From Oscillospiraceae bacterium (GTDB lineage: Bacteria; Bacillota; Clostridia; Christensenellales; Aristaeellaceae), in contig JAISWI010000022.1 in the NCBI GenBank assembly GCA_031270865.1, positions 1-51,060 of the forward strand: a stretch of DNA of 51,060 bases. Reading direction: 5' to 3'. The position numbers and the translations under genes were made by a program. The notes below the pieces were generated by a model. The model searched no databases. It was not told where the DNA came from and was given only the letters and a program-made list of their open reading frames with translations. Below, in pieces: positions 23,644-33,340 of the stretch (positions are counted from its first letter, which is position 1; each line of letters opens with the position of its first letter).

Positions 23644-23895
23644 TCACACCATATCGTTCGTATTCCCGCAGATCTCCTTCATGCTAAGGCCCAGGGTGTT
23701 CCTGACAAAGCTCATTATCGCTTCCATTGGCCCGTATACCGCCTTGCCGTATACGTACCGAAGCGTGAACACGGCTATGACCGCGAACAGGCACCCGTAT
23801 ACGATCCACGCCCGCTTGTCGGCGAGCTTGCGCAGCCGGGGCGCCCCAGCCCCGGCCAGCGCCAGCAAACTCAACACTGCCGCCGCAATCATCAT
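23644..23895 (-). CDS. Small membrane protein at the end of the ger operon
   Basis: An 83-residue protein with two predicted membrane helices (residues about 2-17 and 28-46), then a tail ending in E-I-C-G-N-T-N-D-M-V. Its ATG overlaps the gerB stop (ATGA), and a ribosome-site-like AAGGCGG lies upstream, so coupling to gerB is likely. I do not recognise the family. Small membrane proteins linked to GerA-type receptor operons are known (the D subunit type), so an accessory germination role is inferred from position. Confidence 0.7.
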   Translation of the reverse strand: MMIAAAVLSLLALAGAGAPRLRKLADKRAWIVYGCLFAVIAVFTLRYVYGKAVYGPMEAIMSFVRNTLGLSMKEICGNTNDMV

Positions 23896-25046
23896 ACCGC
23901 TGCCGCCTTCCCGCGCGAACGCCCGCGCAGCGCGGCGGCAGCCAGTATCACCGCCGGTATCCCCGCCTCGAACGCCAGCCACACGATCGGCGCGACGTTC
24001 ACAAACCACTCGATGTTGTTGAACGCGGTGTCGCGGAACGTCGCCGCGTATACCGCCACGAATACGCATACCGGCAGCGCGATCGCCTTATGCCCCGGCC
24101 CGTCCGAGCCGCCGTGCTCGATGCCCGTCACGTGCGACAGGCACCGCGTCAGCGCGTACAGGATGATCGTCACCTTTATCAGCGAGAGCATCATAAGCTG
24201 GATCGCGAACACGCTCTCCGTCCTCGCGAAGGTAGAGCCAGTGTCTATCATGCGCATCACCTCGTATGTGGGTATCGCGGTGTAAATCAGCAGCGATCCC
24301 AGCGTCGCGGTCTCGCGCAGGTGGACCAGCACCATCACGACGAATGTGAACACGAACACCTTCACCGCCGATTTCTTTATCTCCCCATACTTGTTGGCCC
24401 CGACCATCGGCAGCAGCGCGAACATGGTCATGCTCTCGCAGAACGGCACCGCCACGGCGAACAGCGTGGCGTGGACGTAGCTGCCCAGCGGCTTGTTGAA
24501 CATGGGCAGCAGCTTGGCGAAATCCATCGCCGGGATCGCCTGGACCCAGTTGGTCAGCAGCGTTATCCCCGCCAGCACCGTTATTGTCGGTATCATCCGC
24601 GACAACGCGCCAACCCCCTTTATGAGTATGTACGCGGCTGTCAGCGCGGCGGCCAGCGTCACCGACAGGAACAGCGTGCCCTGTATCAGGTAACCCGTCA
24701 CGAACGCCCCAACCTCCATCAGGTTGACCATGGCCAGCATCGTGTAGAACACGCACAGCATCAGGTTGGCGATCGTCCCGCCCACCTTGCCCAGAGCGGC
24801 GTCCGCTATCTCGAACATGCTCTTCCCCGGATACCGCTTCACCAACGATAGGTAGATGGCCATGAACGGCAGGAACACGACCGCCCCGGTCAGCGCGGTC
24901 ATCCACGACTCGTTGTCCAGCAGCGAGTTGATGAACCCGGAGCGCAGAATCGTGCCCATCAGGAAACAGCACGTGGCGTACGTCCACTGCGCGGGGCTGA
25001 TATGCTCGGACCCAACAGCCTTCCCGGCTGGCCCGGCCGCCATCAC
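23892..25046 (-). CDS. gerB: Spore germination protein, GerB family (GerAB/GerKB-type permease)
   Basis: A 384-residue endospore germination permease of the amino acid/polyamine transporter-like fold, with about ten membrane segments. It starts with I-S-P-A-Q-W-T-Y-A-T-C-C-F-L-M-G and carries the family segment Y-P-G-K-S-M-F-E-I near residue 75. In the spore inner membrane the B subunit binds germinant. ATG 25046 overlaps the stop of the GerC gene (ATGA). The symbol gives the subunit class; which receptor (GerA, GerB or GerK) is unknown. Confidence 0.92.
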   Translation of the reverse strand: MMAAGPAGKAVGSEHISPAQWTYATCCFLMGTILRSGFINSLLDNESWMTALTGAVVFLPFMAIYLSLVKRYPGKSMFEIADAALGKVGGTIANLMLCVFYTMLAMVNLMEVGAFVTGYLIQGTLFLSVTLAAALTAAYILIKGVGALSRMIPTITVLAGITLLTNWVQAIPAMDFAKLLPMFNKPLGSYVHATLFAVAVPFCESMTMFALLPMVGANKYGEIKKSAVKVFVFTFVVMVLVHLRETATLGSLLIYTAIPTYEVMRMIDTGSTFARTESVFAIQLMMLSLIKVTIILYALTRCLSHVTGIEHGGSDGPGHKAIALPVCVFVAVYAATFRDTAFNNIEWFVNVAPIVWLAFEAGIPAVILAAAALRGRSRGKAAAV

Positions 25047-26200
25047 TCGCCTCCCCCATCCGCTACCGGCCAGAGCGTCGCGTCGTCGCTGCTGACCGAG
25101 ACGTTAGCGCTCGTCTCCACGCGCATTGTCCTGAACACGCCGTCCCAGCCGCCATCTCCGGCCTCGATCCGGCCATACAGCGCGGGGTATCGGCGGTATA
25201 TCCTCTGCCCGAACCCAAACACGTCCGAATCCAGCGCCATCGCTGCCTCCAACGCGCTCCTGACGCGGCTGAGGATCTCCTCGCGGGCGAGCCTCTCCAT
25301 CTCGCGCTCCTTCTCAACCCGGTTGATGTTAACGCGGCTGGTTGTGGAGACAAGGTTACACTCAACGCTGATATCTATCCTCATACTGACGGTATCCCCC
25401 TCGACTACGGGCGTTACCCGCGATTCGCAGCGCATGATCTCCAGCTCGATCAGCCCGTCCAGGCCGGTGATCTGCATCACGCCCGAGTGCAGCTGGTTGT
25501 TGACCAGCAGCAGCCCATAAACCTCCTGCGAGTCAAACTCTCCCACCATCCTGCCCTCCTTGAATATCGCGGTGCCGGCTATCCGCGCCTTGGTCATCCC
25601 GGCGTCGTCGGTGAACAGCTCGACGATGGGCGCGGTGGGCTGGAGGCTCTCGCTGGTCAGGTCGCACAGGAACTCGAAGACGGTCATGCTTGTGGTTAGT
25701 CCCGTATAACGCTGGTTATGCGCCATCTTGGACAACTGTATTGCGGGCATCGGCTCCAGGTACGTGGTCTGCTCGAACACCTCCAGCGCGGTGCCGCGGG
25801 CTATCATCAGCGGCATCGTCATGCGGCTTTCCACGTTGCGCAGGAAGTATTCCAGCAGGTCGCTCACCCCGCGCCTGGCGGCCTCCTCGCCTATGATGAG
25901 CACGTCGCACTGCTGGGTATACATCTTCCGGCTGAACATGTTCATCAGTTCCCTCAGCGCGGAGAAGACCGCCATGCCCGTTTCGGTCACGTTGAAGTAA
26001 GCCTCGCCGCCGTCCCCGCCGTCCTCCTTGGCCAGCGCGGGCCGCGCTATCTGCGCCGTGACCCTGTATTCGCCGTTCTCGGCGGCGTCAACGCCCAGGC
26101 CCATCACGATGGCCAGCTCCTTCAACTCCATGCTGGTCCCGCAGCCGGACAGCGTGAGCGCGGCGGCAAGCAGTATCGCGGCGGCCGCTCCCCTCCTCAT
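25043..26200 (-). CDS. gerC: Spore germination lipoprotein, GerC family
   Basis: A 385-residue Ger(x)C lipoprotein subunit of the germinant receptor. The lipobox L-S-G-C20 is plain, so the mature protein is anchored by its lipid at Cys20. The N-domain opens E-L-K-E-L-A-I-V-M-G-L-G-V-D, typical of the family, and the C-terminal domain contains D-I-S-V-E-C-N. It overlaps gerA and gerB by 4 nt each. It also shows that this organism makes classical lipoproteins, in contrast to the four solute-binding proteins here, which lack a lipobox. Confidence 0.94.
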   Translation of the reverse strand: MRRGAAAAILLAAALTLSGCGTSMELKELAIVMGLGVDAAENGEYRVTAQIARPALAKEDGGDGGEAYFNVTETGMAVFSALRELMNMFSRKMYTQQCDVLIIGEEAARRGVSDLLEYFLRNVESRMTMPLMIARGTALEVFEQTTYLEPMPAIQLSKMAHNQRYTGLTTSMTVFEFLCDLTSESLQPTAPIVELFTDDAGMTKARIAGTAIFKEGRMVGEFDSQEVYGLLLVNNQLHSGVMQITGLDGLIELEIMRCESRVTPVVEGDTVSMRIDISVECNLVSTTSRVNINRVEKEREMERLAREEILSRVRSALEAAMALDSDVFGFGQRIYRRYPALYGRIEAGDGGWDGVFRTMRVETSANVSVSSDDATLWPVADGGGE

Positions 26201-27768
26201 CCCTGTCCACCCCCATTGTCTTCCTCAAAGCGCGGCATGCCGGAGCGCTGCCTCACAGCGTCCTGCGGGCGCAGCGAGAGCGGGCGCAGCCTCATGCTCC
26301 ACAGCGGCGCGCGCGCGAAGGTATCCTTCAGGTCCACCACGCGTATGGGCGCGATCGGGTTCATGTAGAGCACGCCGAACGACTTCAGCGACGCCAGGTG
26401 CGCGAATATCACCAGCAGCCCCAGCGTAATGCCATATCCGCCGAACATCCCGGACAGCGCGAGCAGGAACCACCGCATCAGCGATATGCTGTTGGCCAGC
26501 ATGGGCACCGCGAAACTGGCCACGGCGGTCATCGCGACGATGATAACGACCGGGGCCCCGACCAGCCCGGCCTGTATAGCCGCCTGGCCCATCACCAACG
26601 CGCCCACTATGCTGATGGCCTGGCCCACTGGCCTGGGCAGCCTGATGCCCGCTTCCTTGAGCACCTCGAATATCACGAGCATCAGCGCGGATTCCACCAG
26701 CGACGGGAACGGCAGACCCTCCGCCGTGGCCGCCATAGTGAACAGCAGCGAGCTGGGCAAAAGCTCCTGGTGCCGCGAGACCAGCGCGACGTATATCGCG
26801 GGCGCGGTCAGGCTGATGAAGAACGCCAGCAGCCTAAGCAGCCTGAGGAACGTCGCGTAGAACGGCCTGATAGAATAATCCTCCGAGGTCTGGAAGCACT
26901 CCACGAACAGCATCGGCACGACCAGCGCGAACGGCGACCCGTCCACCAGTATCGCCACCCGGCCTTCCATCAGCTTGGAGGCCGCCACGTCCGGCTTTTC
27001 GGTATACGACACGGTCTCGAATATAGAGGCGGGCTCGCTCTCGATGTATTCTATCAGCTGCCCGGAGTTCTCGATCACGTCCACGTCGACCGTCGCCAGG
27101 CGGCGCTTGACCTCGTCGACTATAACGGGATCCGCGATGCCGCCGATGTAGGCCGCGACCACGGTCGTATGGCTCCTGGCCCCGACGCTTATCGCCTCCA
27201 TGCGCAGGTCGTTCGTGCACACCCGCCTTCGCAGCAGCGCGGTGTTGACCCGCAGCGTCTCCGTGAAGCCTTCCCTCGGGCCGAATACCACCGTCTCGGT
27301 CTGGGGCTCGGATATGGCGCGACGCTCCCATCCCCGCGCGGTGACCACGATCCCGCCGGGCATGCCGTCGATCAACAGCAGCGCGTCGCCGTGGAGTATC
27401 GCGTCCAGCGCGTTCACGGCCTCGGCGACCAGTTTGGTGTCGATGGAGAGCAATACCCGCGCGTTCACCTGTTCCAGCGAGTCGATCCCCGCCATATCGA
27501 TCTCGCGCGAGTACACGACCAATGGTTTGAGCACATTATCCATTATGAAGTCCTGCTTGACCAAACCGTCGATGAACGCCAGCGCCGCGCCGCGGTTAAG
27601 CCCGGCCGCGTGGAATTCCCGCAGCACGAAGTCGCCGCACCGCTCGAACGCGCGGCGCAGCGAGGCAATGTTGTCCGCAAGGCTTGCGGCCACATCGCCG
27701 TCCCAGCCTATCCCCGCGGGTTTGAGCGCGAACGCGCCGGGGCTGTTTGCGTTATTTGTTCCTGCCAT
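26197..27768 (-). CDS. gerA: Spore germination protein, GerA family
   Basis: A 523-residue A subunit of a germinant receptor. An N-terminal soluble region of about 270 residues (with D-F-I-M-D-N-V-L-K-P-L and the F-G-P-R-E-G-F-T-E-T-L-R-V-N-T-A-L-L-R-R-R signature) is followed by four or five membrane helices. These begin after the I-R-P-F-Y-A-T-F-L-R-L-L-R segment and include L-P-S-S-L-L. ATG 27768 is chosen because GGGGAGA lies just upstream; an in-frame TTG at 27786 is less likely. It heads the gerA-gerC-gerB-small-ORF operon. A CATACAA box upstream on the minus strand might be a forespore sigma-G -10, but its spacing to a -35-like GCATA is 3 nt too long. Confidence 0.94.
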   Translation of the reverse strand: MAGTNNANSPGAFALKPAGIGWDGDVAASLADNIASLRRAFERCGDFVLREFHAAGLNRGAALAFIDGLVKQDFIMDNVLKPLVVYSREIDMAGIDSLEQVNARVLLSIDTKLVAEAVNALDAILHGDALLLIDGMPGGIVVTARGWERRAISEPQTETVVFGPREGFTETLRVNTALLRRRVCTNDLRMEAISVGARSHTTVVAAYIGGIADPVIVDEVKRRLATVDVDVIENSGQLIEYIESEPASIFETVSYTEKPDVAASKLMEGRVAILVDGSPFALVVPMLFVECFQTSEDYSIRPFYATFLRLLRLLAFFISLTAPAIYVALVSRHQELLPSSLLFTMAATAEGLPFPSLVESALMLVIFEVLKEAGIRLPRPVGQAISIVGALVMGQAAIQAGLVGAPVVIIVAMTAVASFAVPMLANSISLMRWFLLALSGMFGGYGITLGLLVIFAHLASLKSFGVLYMNPIAPIRVVDLKDTFARAPLWSMRLRPLSLRPQDAVRQRSGMPRFEEDNGGGQG

Positions 27769-27904
27769 AACTCTCCCCCGAGCCAATTTGAGCCTTCGCT
27801 TGTATGATTTGCCAAGCGCGGGCCGTTTATGCGCGGCGCGGAACGGTGATAATCTTATCGAATGGTTTGCAGGAAAAAAGCGTCCCTTGACGAATCATAG
27901 CAAT

Positions 27905-29728
27905 ATGGCGTTCGGAGCGATGGCAAGGCCAGGCGGGTTCACGCCGGAATGGATAGCGCGACTGCGCTCGCGGCTGGACATCGTGGATGTCGTCAGCCAG
28001 ACCGTCCCGCTCAAAAAGAACGGCGGGCGGTACTGGGGGCTGTGCCCGTTCCACAGCGAGAAAACGCCCTCGTTCTCCGTCAGGCCGGACCTGCAGGTGT
28101 ACTATTGCTTCGGGTGCAAGGCTGGCGGGGACGTTATCTCCTTCGTGATGGAGACCGGGCGGCTGGATTTCGTGGAGGCGTTGAGGGAACTGGCCGAACG
28201 CGCGAACATGCCGCTGCCGGACACGATGGACACATCCGCGCTGAGCCGCGAGCGCTCCGAGCGTGAGCGCGTCCTCTCGCTCAACAGGCGGGCCGCGCGG
28301 TGGTTCCACGATAGGCTCTGGACGGCGGAGGGCAAGCCTTACCTGGAGTATCTGTACAGGCGCGGGCTGGACGACGCGGGCATACGCAGGTTCGGGCTGG
28401 GCGCGTCGGGCGCGGACGGGCAGTCGCTGCTCAAGGCGCTGAAGGATGGCGGAACGCCGGAGGAACTGGCCGTCAAAGCGTGTCTGGCTGGCAGCAGGGA
28501 CGGGCGGACGTTCGACTTCTTCCGGGGCCGGGCGATGTTCCCGATACTGGACGCGAAGGGCGGGGTGGTCGCGTTCGGCGGCAGGGCCATGGGCGACGCG
28601 CAGCCCAAGTACCTAAACTCGTCGGACACGCCCGTATTCAACAAGCGCAGGCACCTGTACGGTATTCATGAGCTGCGCAAGGCGAGGAACCTGAAGCGGG
28701 TCGTGCTGGTCGAGGGGTACATGGACGCGGTGTCGCTGCTGAACGCGGGGGTAACCGGCGTGGTCGCGACGCTGGGCACATCGCTCACGCCCGAGCAGGT
28801 AACGCTGGTGAAGCGTTACGCGCCGGAGGCCTTGATAGCCTACGACGGCGACGAGGCCGGGCAGAACGCCGCGCTTAAGGCGCTGGACCTGTTCCAGGCG
28901 GCGGACATGCCCGCCAGGGTCGTCACCTTCCCGGAAGGGATGGATCCTGACGACTTCATCAGGCGCGAGGGGCTGGCGGGGTTCGAGACCATCGCGGACT
29001 CGCCTGAAACGCGCTCGGCGTACCAATTCAGGCTCTCGCGGCTGGCGGCGCGGTTCGACCTGGCCAAGCCGGACGAGCGCATGAGGTACGCTATCGAGGC
29101 CGCGAAGGTCCTCAAGGCCGTGCGCGAGCCGGTGGAGCTGGACTCGCTGCTGGATAGGCTGGCCGTCGATACCGGTTATTCGAAGGAGACGCTGTCACGG
29201 CAGGTTGGGGCGGCCCCGACGCCCAGGGCGAAGGCTCCGCCGCCCCTGTCGCCCGCGGTCGACGTCCACCCAAAAGGAACGGCAAGTGGCTGGGAGGCGG
29301 CGGGTACAGGCGAAGCGGACAAGGCCGCTCGCGCGTTGCTGTCACTGATGGCGGCGGGGCGCGCGCCGGCGGGCGCGGCGGACAGCGGGGACTTCATGAA
29401 CCCGACGCATCAGGCGGTATGCCGGGGATTGGCCGATGGACTCACCGCCGCCGACCTGATGGACGGCGCGGCCGACGACGGCGCCCGCGCGGAGATGCTG
29501 GCCATATTCGGCGGGACGAGCGATATCGCCGAGGACTCGCTGCCTCGGGTGGTCAACGATTGCATAGAGCGGCTGCGGCTGGCCAAGCTTAGCGCGGCCA
29601 TCGCGGAGACGACCACCGCGATGGCCGCGGCCACCGGCCCGGCGCGGGCCGAGGGCGCCAGGGCGCTGGCCGAGCTGCTAGCCAGGCAGCAGAAACTAAA
29701 GTCCGGCCTGGCCGGACATCCACTGTGA
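27905..29728 (+). CDS. dnaG: DNA primase DnaG
   Basis: A 607-residue primase that makes RNA primers at the replication fork. Zinc-finger ligands are C47-P-F-H50 and C68-F-G-C71, and the Toprim centre has E270 (V-E-G-Y-M-D-A) and D314-G-D316. The C-terminal helicase-binding part, after a Pro-rich linker near residue 440, is poorly conserved as usual. ATG 27905 gives the normal N-terminus; the frame is open several hundred bases upstream across gerA, but that is antisense. No good ribosome site is seen before 27905; ATG 27920 is the alternative. First gene of the dnaG-rpoD-trmK block. Confidence 0.95.
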   Translation: MAFGAMARPGGFTPEWIARLRSRLDIVDVVSQTVPLKKNGGRYWGLCPFHSEKTPSFSVRPDLQVYYCFGCKAGGDVISFVMETGRLDFVEALRELAERANMPLPDTMDTSALSRERSERERVLSLNRRAARWFHDRLWTAEGKPYLEYLYRRGLDDAGIRRFGLGASGADGQSLLKALKDGGTPEELAVKACLAGSRDGRTFDFFRGRAMFPILDAKGGVVAFGGRAMGDAQPKYLNSSDTPVFNKRRHLYGIHELRKARNLKRVVLVEGYMDAVSLLNAGVTGVVATLGTSLTPEQVTLVKRYAPEALIAYDGDEAGQNAALKALDLFQAADMPARVVTFPEGMDPDDFIRREGLAGFETIADSPETRSAYQFRLSRLAARFDLAKPDERMRYAIEAAKVLKAVREPVELDSLLDRLAVDTGYSKETLSRQVGAAPTPRAKAPPPLSPAVDVHPKGTASGWEAAGTGEADKAARALLSLMAAGRAPAGAADSGDFMNPTHQAVCRGLADGLTAADLMDGAADDGARAEMLAIFGGTSDIAEDSLPRVVNDCIERLRLAKLSAAIAETTTAMAAATGPARAEGARALAELLARQQKLKSGLAGHPL

Positions 29729-29758
29729 CACCGACGCGCCCAAAGGGAGTGAAAGCGC

Positions 29759-30853
29759 TTGAATACCCAGACGGATGAGAAACAGATACGGGTGGAAGAG
29801 CTCGTCAAGACCGGGAAGACGAAGGGCGTCCTGACATACAAGGAGATCATGAACCAGCTCGTCGAGCTGGAGATTGAGCCTGATCAGTTCGACCGAATCC
29901 TGGAGACGCTTGACTCCCTGGGGATCGACGTCGTCCAGGAGATCGACCTGGCGGAGCCTGAACAGCCCGGGCCAGCGCCGGAGCAGGCGGTCGAGGAGCT
30001 GGACCTGACCGTCCCCGAGGGTGTCAGCGTCGACGACCCCGTGCGCATGTACCTAAAGGAGATAGGCAAGGTGCCCCTGCTCACCGCCGACGACGAGATA
30101 GGCATAGCCCAGCGCATGGAGGATGGCGACATGTCCGCCAAGCGCAAGCTGGCCGAGGCGAACCTGCGCCTGGTCGTGTCGATCGCCAAGCGTTACGTGG
30201 GCCGGGGGATGCTGTTCCTGGACCTGATACAGGAGGGGAACCTGGGGCTTATCAAGGCTGTGGAGAAGTTCGATTACCGCAAGGGGTACAAGTTCTCCAC
30301 CTACGCCACATGGTGGATACGCCAGGCGATCACCCGCGCGATAGCCGACCAAGCGCGGACGATCCGCATCCCCGTGCACATGGTCGAGACGATAAACAAG
30401 CTGATACGCGTGTCGCGCCAGCTGCTGCAGGAGCTGGGCCGCGAGCCCCAGCCCGAGGAGATAGCGCGGGTCATGGCGATACCGGAGGAGAAGGTCCGCG
30501 AGATCATCAAGATAGCGCAGGAGCCGGTCTCGCTGGAAACGCCCATTGGCGAGGAGGAGGACAGTCACCTGGGCGACTTCATCCCGGACGACGACGCGCC
30601 CGCGCCGGCGGAGGCCGCCTCGTTCACGCTGATGAAGGAGCAGCTCACCAGCGTGCTGGACACGCTCACCCCGCGCGAGGAGAAGGTGCTGCGGCTGCGG
30701 TTCGGCCTGGACGACGGACGGCAGCGCACGCTGGAGGAGGTCGGCAAGGAGTTCAACGTCACGCGCGAGCGCATCCGCCAGATCGAGGCGAAGGCGCTGC
30801 GGAAACTGCGCCACCCCAGCCGCTCGAAGAAGCTCAAGGACTTCCTGGACTGA
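29759..30853 (+). CDS. rpoD: Primary sigma factor RpoD (sigma-A)
   Basis: A 364-residue housekeeping sigma factor, the length usual for Firmicutes. A region 1.1-like N-terminus is followed by [11 protein letters not shown] (region 1.2), region 2 with the -10-reading helix [10 protein letters not shown], region 3, and region 4 with [18 protein letters not shown]. The start is TTG 29759, 9 nt after GGGAG; no ATG fits the frame nearby. It lies 30 nt after dnaG, the usual operon arrangement. Confidence 0.97.
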   Translation: MNTQTDEKQIRVEELVKTGKTKGVLTYKEIMNQLVELEIEPDQFDRILETLDSLGIDVVQEIDLAEPEQPGPAPEQAVEELDLTVPEGVSVDDPVRMYLKEIGKVPLLTADDEIGIAQRMEDGDMSAKRKLAEANLRLVVSIAKRYVGRGMLFLDLIQEGNLGLIKAVEKFDYRKGYKFSTYATWWIRQAITRAIADQARTIRIPVHMVETINKLIRVSRQLLQELGREPQPEEIARVMAIPEEKVREIIKIAQEPVSLETPIGEEEDSHLGDFIPDDDAPAPAEAASFTLMKEQLTSVLDTLTPREEKVLRLRFGLDDGRQRTLEEVGKEFNVTRERIRQIEAKALRKLRHPSRSKKLKDFLD

Positions 30854-30856
30854 CCG

Positions 30857-31570
30857 ATGCTGTCGGCGCGGCTTGCCGCCGTGACGGACTATATGCCGCG
30901 ACGCGAGGCGGCGGCGGACGTCGGCGCGGACCACGGCTGGGCGTCGGCGCGTCTATTAGAAGAAAACCGCTGCGGGCTGGTCTATGTCACCGACATATCG
31001 GACAAAGCGTTATCGCGAGCGGAGGCGAACCTCACCCGGATGGGATTGACCAGCCGGGCGTGTTTTATTTGTTGTGACGGCATAAACGCGCTGGCGGCCC
31101 GCGAGCCGAAGCCAGGGGCCGTCATGATAGCCGGCATGGGGGCGCGTACCATAGTAAACATACTGGATAGCGGGCATGACGCGCTGGCGGCGCTTGGCTG
31201 GCCGGTCCTCTCGCTGTCGCCGAACCGTGACCCGGAGCTGCTGCGGCTCTGGCTGGCGGGGCATGGTTACGCCCTCGCGCGTGAGCGTGTAGTACGGTCC
31301 GCCGGGCGCTGGTATCCCGCGCTTTGCGCGGAGCGTGTCGGCGGCGCTGCCATAGCCATCGATCCCCGCGCGTTGTACCTGGGCCTGACCGCCTCGCCGC
31401 CGTTGACCGACGACGCGCGGGCGTACTGGCAATGGCGGCTTGGCGCACTGAAAGCGCGTCTGCCGGGCGGGGATAAGTATGACGGCGGGGTGTTTGGCGC
31501 GCTCGCGCAAAGGATTGGTTGGGTCGAGGGGGCGTTGGGGCGGCAGGAGCGAGACTCGCCTTATAACTGA
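30857..31570 (+). CDS. trmK: tRNA (adenine(22)-N1)-methyltransferase TrmK
   Basis: A 237-residue class I SAM-dependent methyltransferase that methylates N1 of A22 in tRNA. The SAM site is [10 protein letters not shown] near residue 20, with D at the end of the second strand (V-T-D-I-S). The family segment I-A-G-M-G-A-R-T-I near residue 90 and [11 protein letters not shown] mark TrmK. It starts 3 nt after the rpoD stop, matching the conserved rpoD-trmK gene pair of Firmicutes. Confidence 0.93.
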   Translation: MLSARLAAVTDYMPRREAAADVGADHGWASARLLEENRCGLVYVTDISDKALSRAEANLTRMGLTSRACFICCDGINALAAREPKPGAVMIAGMGARTIVNILDSGHDALAALGWPVLSLSPNRDPELLRLWLAGHGYALARERVVRSAGRWYPALCAERVGGAAIAIDPRALYLGLTASPPLTDDARAYWQWRLGALKARLPGGDKYDGGVFGALAQRIGWVEGALGRQERDSPYN

Positions 31571-31590
31571 GGCGTTTCCCCTTCCCGTCG

Positions 31591-31989
31591 CCCCTTTAGG
31601 GGAGATGTTGCCGCGGCAACAGGGGGATGCTTTATCAACAGCGTCAGAGAGGCGTAACAACCCGACAACGGGGCAGGAACCTTGCCGACAGCGCTAGCGG
31701 TTACGACACGTGCCCACGGCGGGAAGACGCGCTGTGTGACAGCAGTGATAGCGTTCCTATAAAGTATATTTTTAGTTTTTACACTCTATAGTAAGTTGCT
31801 GTCACTGCTGTCGCTGCCGTCACGACACCGTCACACCCGCACGCTCATAACAGCAAAGAGGGCGAAACCCGCCCCATTCCGGCATAACGCGCCGTTGCTT
31901 GGGGTAAGGCTCCTCCCCCTCTGCCGTTGTGGGGCTGGCAAGGCCTCGCCCCCTCTGCCACCTGCGGGCGGCATCTCCCCTAAAGGGGC
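31591..31989. mobile_element. Possible 400-bp non-autonomous element with CCCCTTTAGGGG ends (repeat family 2)
   Basis: The 520-bp gap 31571-32090 holds no gene. Near its ends stand inverted copies of a GC-rich word: GCCCCTTTAGGGGAGATG (31590-31607) and its complement (31972-31989). The likeness runs about 45 bp inward on each side to a CAGRGGGGG stretch. Inside the right end, the unit TCGCCCCCTCTGCC-ACCTGCGGGCGG recurs. The same units occur at 42685-42719 and 46749-46823. No protein is encoded. Confidence 0.5.
31736..31833. repeat. Inverted repeat around an AT-rich core, with 9-bp iterations
   Basis: GTGACAGCAGTGATAGC (31736-31752) and GCTGTCACTGCTGTCGC (31798-31814) are inverted, with two mismatches in 17. 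They enclose 45 bp of AT-rich sequence with TATA-like stretches. On the right the motif continues as four imperfect 9-bp steps of a GCTGTCACT-like word to 31833. This could be an operator or replication-type iteron site; nothing nearby says which. Confidence 0.55.
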
Positions 31990-32090
31990 AACAAGAGGTT
32001 GGGAACGTCGCAACGGCAGACCATGCACGACCATCTCGGGGCGGGTTAAGCACTACAGGTCGTGGCTAGACGAGTCCCCCCGCGAAACCG

Positions 32091-33251
32091 TTACACCTCC
32101 CCCACCGCCACCCACGCCCGCCGCCGCGCGGATAACTCCACCGCGTCCATTATCTCCGCGACCCTCGCGCCGTCCGCGAAACTAGGCGAACACGCCTGCC
32201 CCTGCGCCGCGCGCTGCGCAAACTCATACAGCTCATGCGCAAACGTCTCCGGGAAACCGATCACATGCCCCGCCGGCCACCACCTGTCCCAGTAAGGATG
32301 GATTCCCTCGGAGACCTGTATCATCCGCCATCCCTGTTCGCCCGGCTCGTCCTCCGCGCTGAAGTACCACAGCTCGTTCATGCGCTCGAACTCGAACCTC
32401 AGCGATCCCTTCTCGCCGTTGATCTCCAGGCGCATGTCGTTCTTGTGCCCCTGCGCGAAACGCGTCGCTTCGAATAACCCCATCGCGCCGCTCTCGAACC
32501 TGGCGATAAACGCGCTCGCGTCGTCGACGTCCACCTTCGCGCGTGGAGCGTCCGCGCTGGCCTTGCCCGACAAGCCCGTCATGCGCTCGACGACAGGGCG
32601 CTCCTTTACGAACGTGGTCTGCGCCCCCGACACCTCCTCGATTTCGCCGACCAGGTACCTCGCCGCGTCGATCACGTGCGCCCCAAGGTCGCCCAACGCT
32701 CCGCTGCCGCATACCGACTTATCCAGCCGCCATACCTTCGGGAACTCCGGGTCGATGATCCAGTCCTGCAGGAAACTCCCTCTGAAATGGAATATCCTGC
32801 CAATCTTACCATCGTCGATCAGCCGCTTCGCCAACACCAGCGCGGGCGCAAAGCGGTAGTTGAACCCGACCTGGTTCGCCACCCCGGCCTCCATGGCAGC
32901 CGACTCCATCTCACGCGCGTCGGCGGCGGTCAACGCGAGAGGCTTCTCGCAGAATACGTGCTTGCCCGCCTTGATCGCCGCAAGCGCGATCTCCTTATGC
33001 GCGTTTGACGGAGCGGTGATGTCGATCGCGTCCACGTCTTCGCGCTCGACCAGTTTCCTCCAGTCGGTCTCGGTCTTGCTGAATCCCAGCGTCGCGGCAG
33101 CCTGTTCCAGCCACTGCGCGTCGCGCCCGCACAGCACGGCCCGCTCGACCGGAACGTCCGTCTCGAAGAACATGGGCAGGCGCGAGAGCGCGTTGGCGTG
33201 CGCCTTTCCCATAAATTTATACCCTACCAACCCGAACCTTATCGGCTTCAT
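32091..33251 (-). CDS. Gfo/Idh/MocA family oxidoreductase
   Basis: A 386-residue NAD(P)-dependent sugar or cyclitol dehydrogenase. The Rossmann opening is F-G-L-V-G-Y-K-F-M-G-K-A-H (a G-x-x-G variant), the family motif E102-K-P104 carries the catalytic Lys, and G-A-L-G-D-L-G-A-H-V-I-D near residue 190 holds the active-site His region. Such enzymes oxidise or isomerise sugars, inositol or their phosphates. It stands alone on the minus strand; a GGAGGG site precedes ATG 33251. Substrate cannot be told. Confidence 0.93.
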   Translation of the reverse strand: MKPIRFGLVGYKFMGKAHANALSRLPMFFETDVPVERAVLCGRDAQWLEQAAATLGFSKTETDWRKLVEREDVDAIDITAPSNAHKEIALAAIKAGKHVFCEKPLALTAADAREMESAAMEAGVANQVGFNYRFAPALVLAKRLIDDGKIGRIFHFRGSFLQDWIIDPEFPKVWRLDKSVCGSGALGDLGAHVIDAARYLVGEIEEVSGAQTTFVKERPVVERMTGLSGKASADAPRAKVDVDDASAFIARFESGAMGLFEATRFAQGHKNDMRLEINGEKGSLRFEFERMNELWYFSAEDEPGEQGWRMIQVSEGIHPYWDRWWPAGHVIGFPETFAHELYEFAQRAAQGQACSPSFADGARVAEIMDAVELSARRRAWVAVGEV

Positions 33252-33340
33252 CCTCGTCCCTCCGTCAGTCCATTAATATTTTATAAGTTTTACTGGATAT
33301 TATTGTAGCACCAGACGGCAGGAAAAGGAAGCCCCGGCGC

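Noticed and set aside
26398..27807. A 469-codon plus-strand frame opposite gerA
   Set aside because: Rich in Arg, His and Gln with no domain; gerA on the other strand is conserved and in an operon.
27200..27904. N-terminal extension of DnaG by 235 residues
   Set aside because: It runs antisense to gerA and is Ser/Arg-rich; the primase zinc finger sits at the normal distance from ATG 27905.
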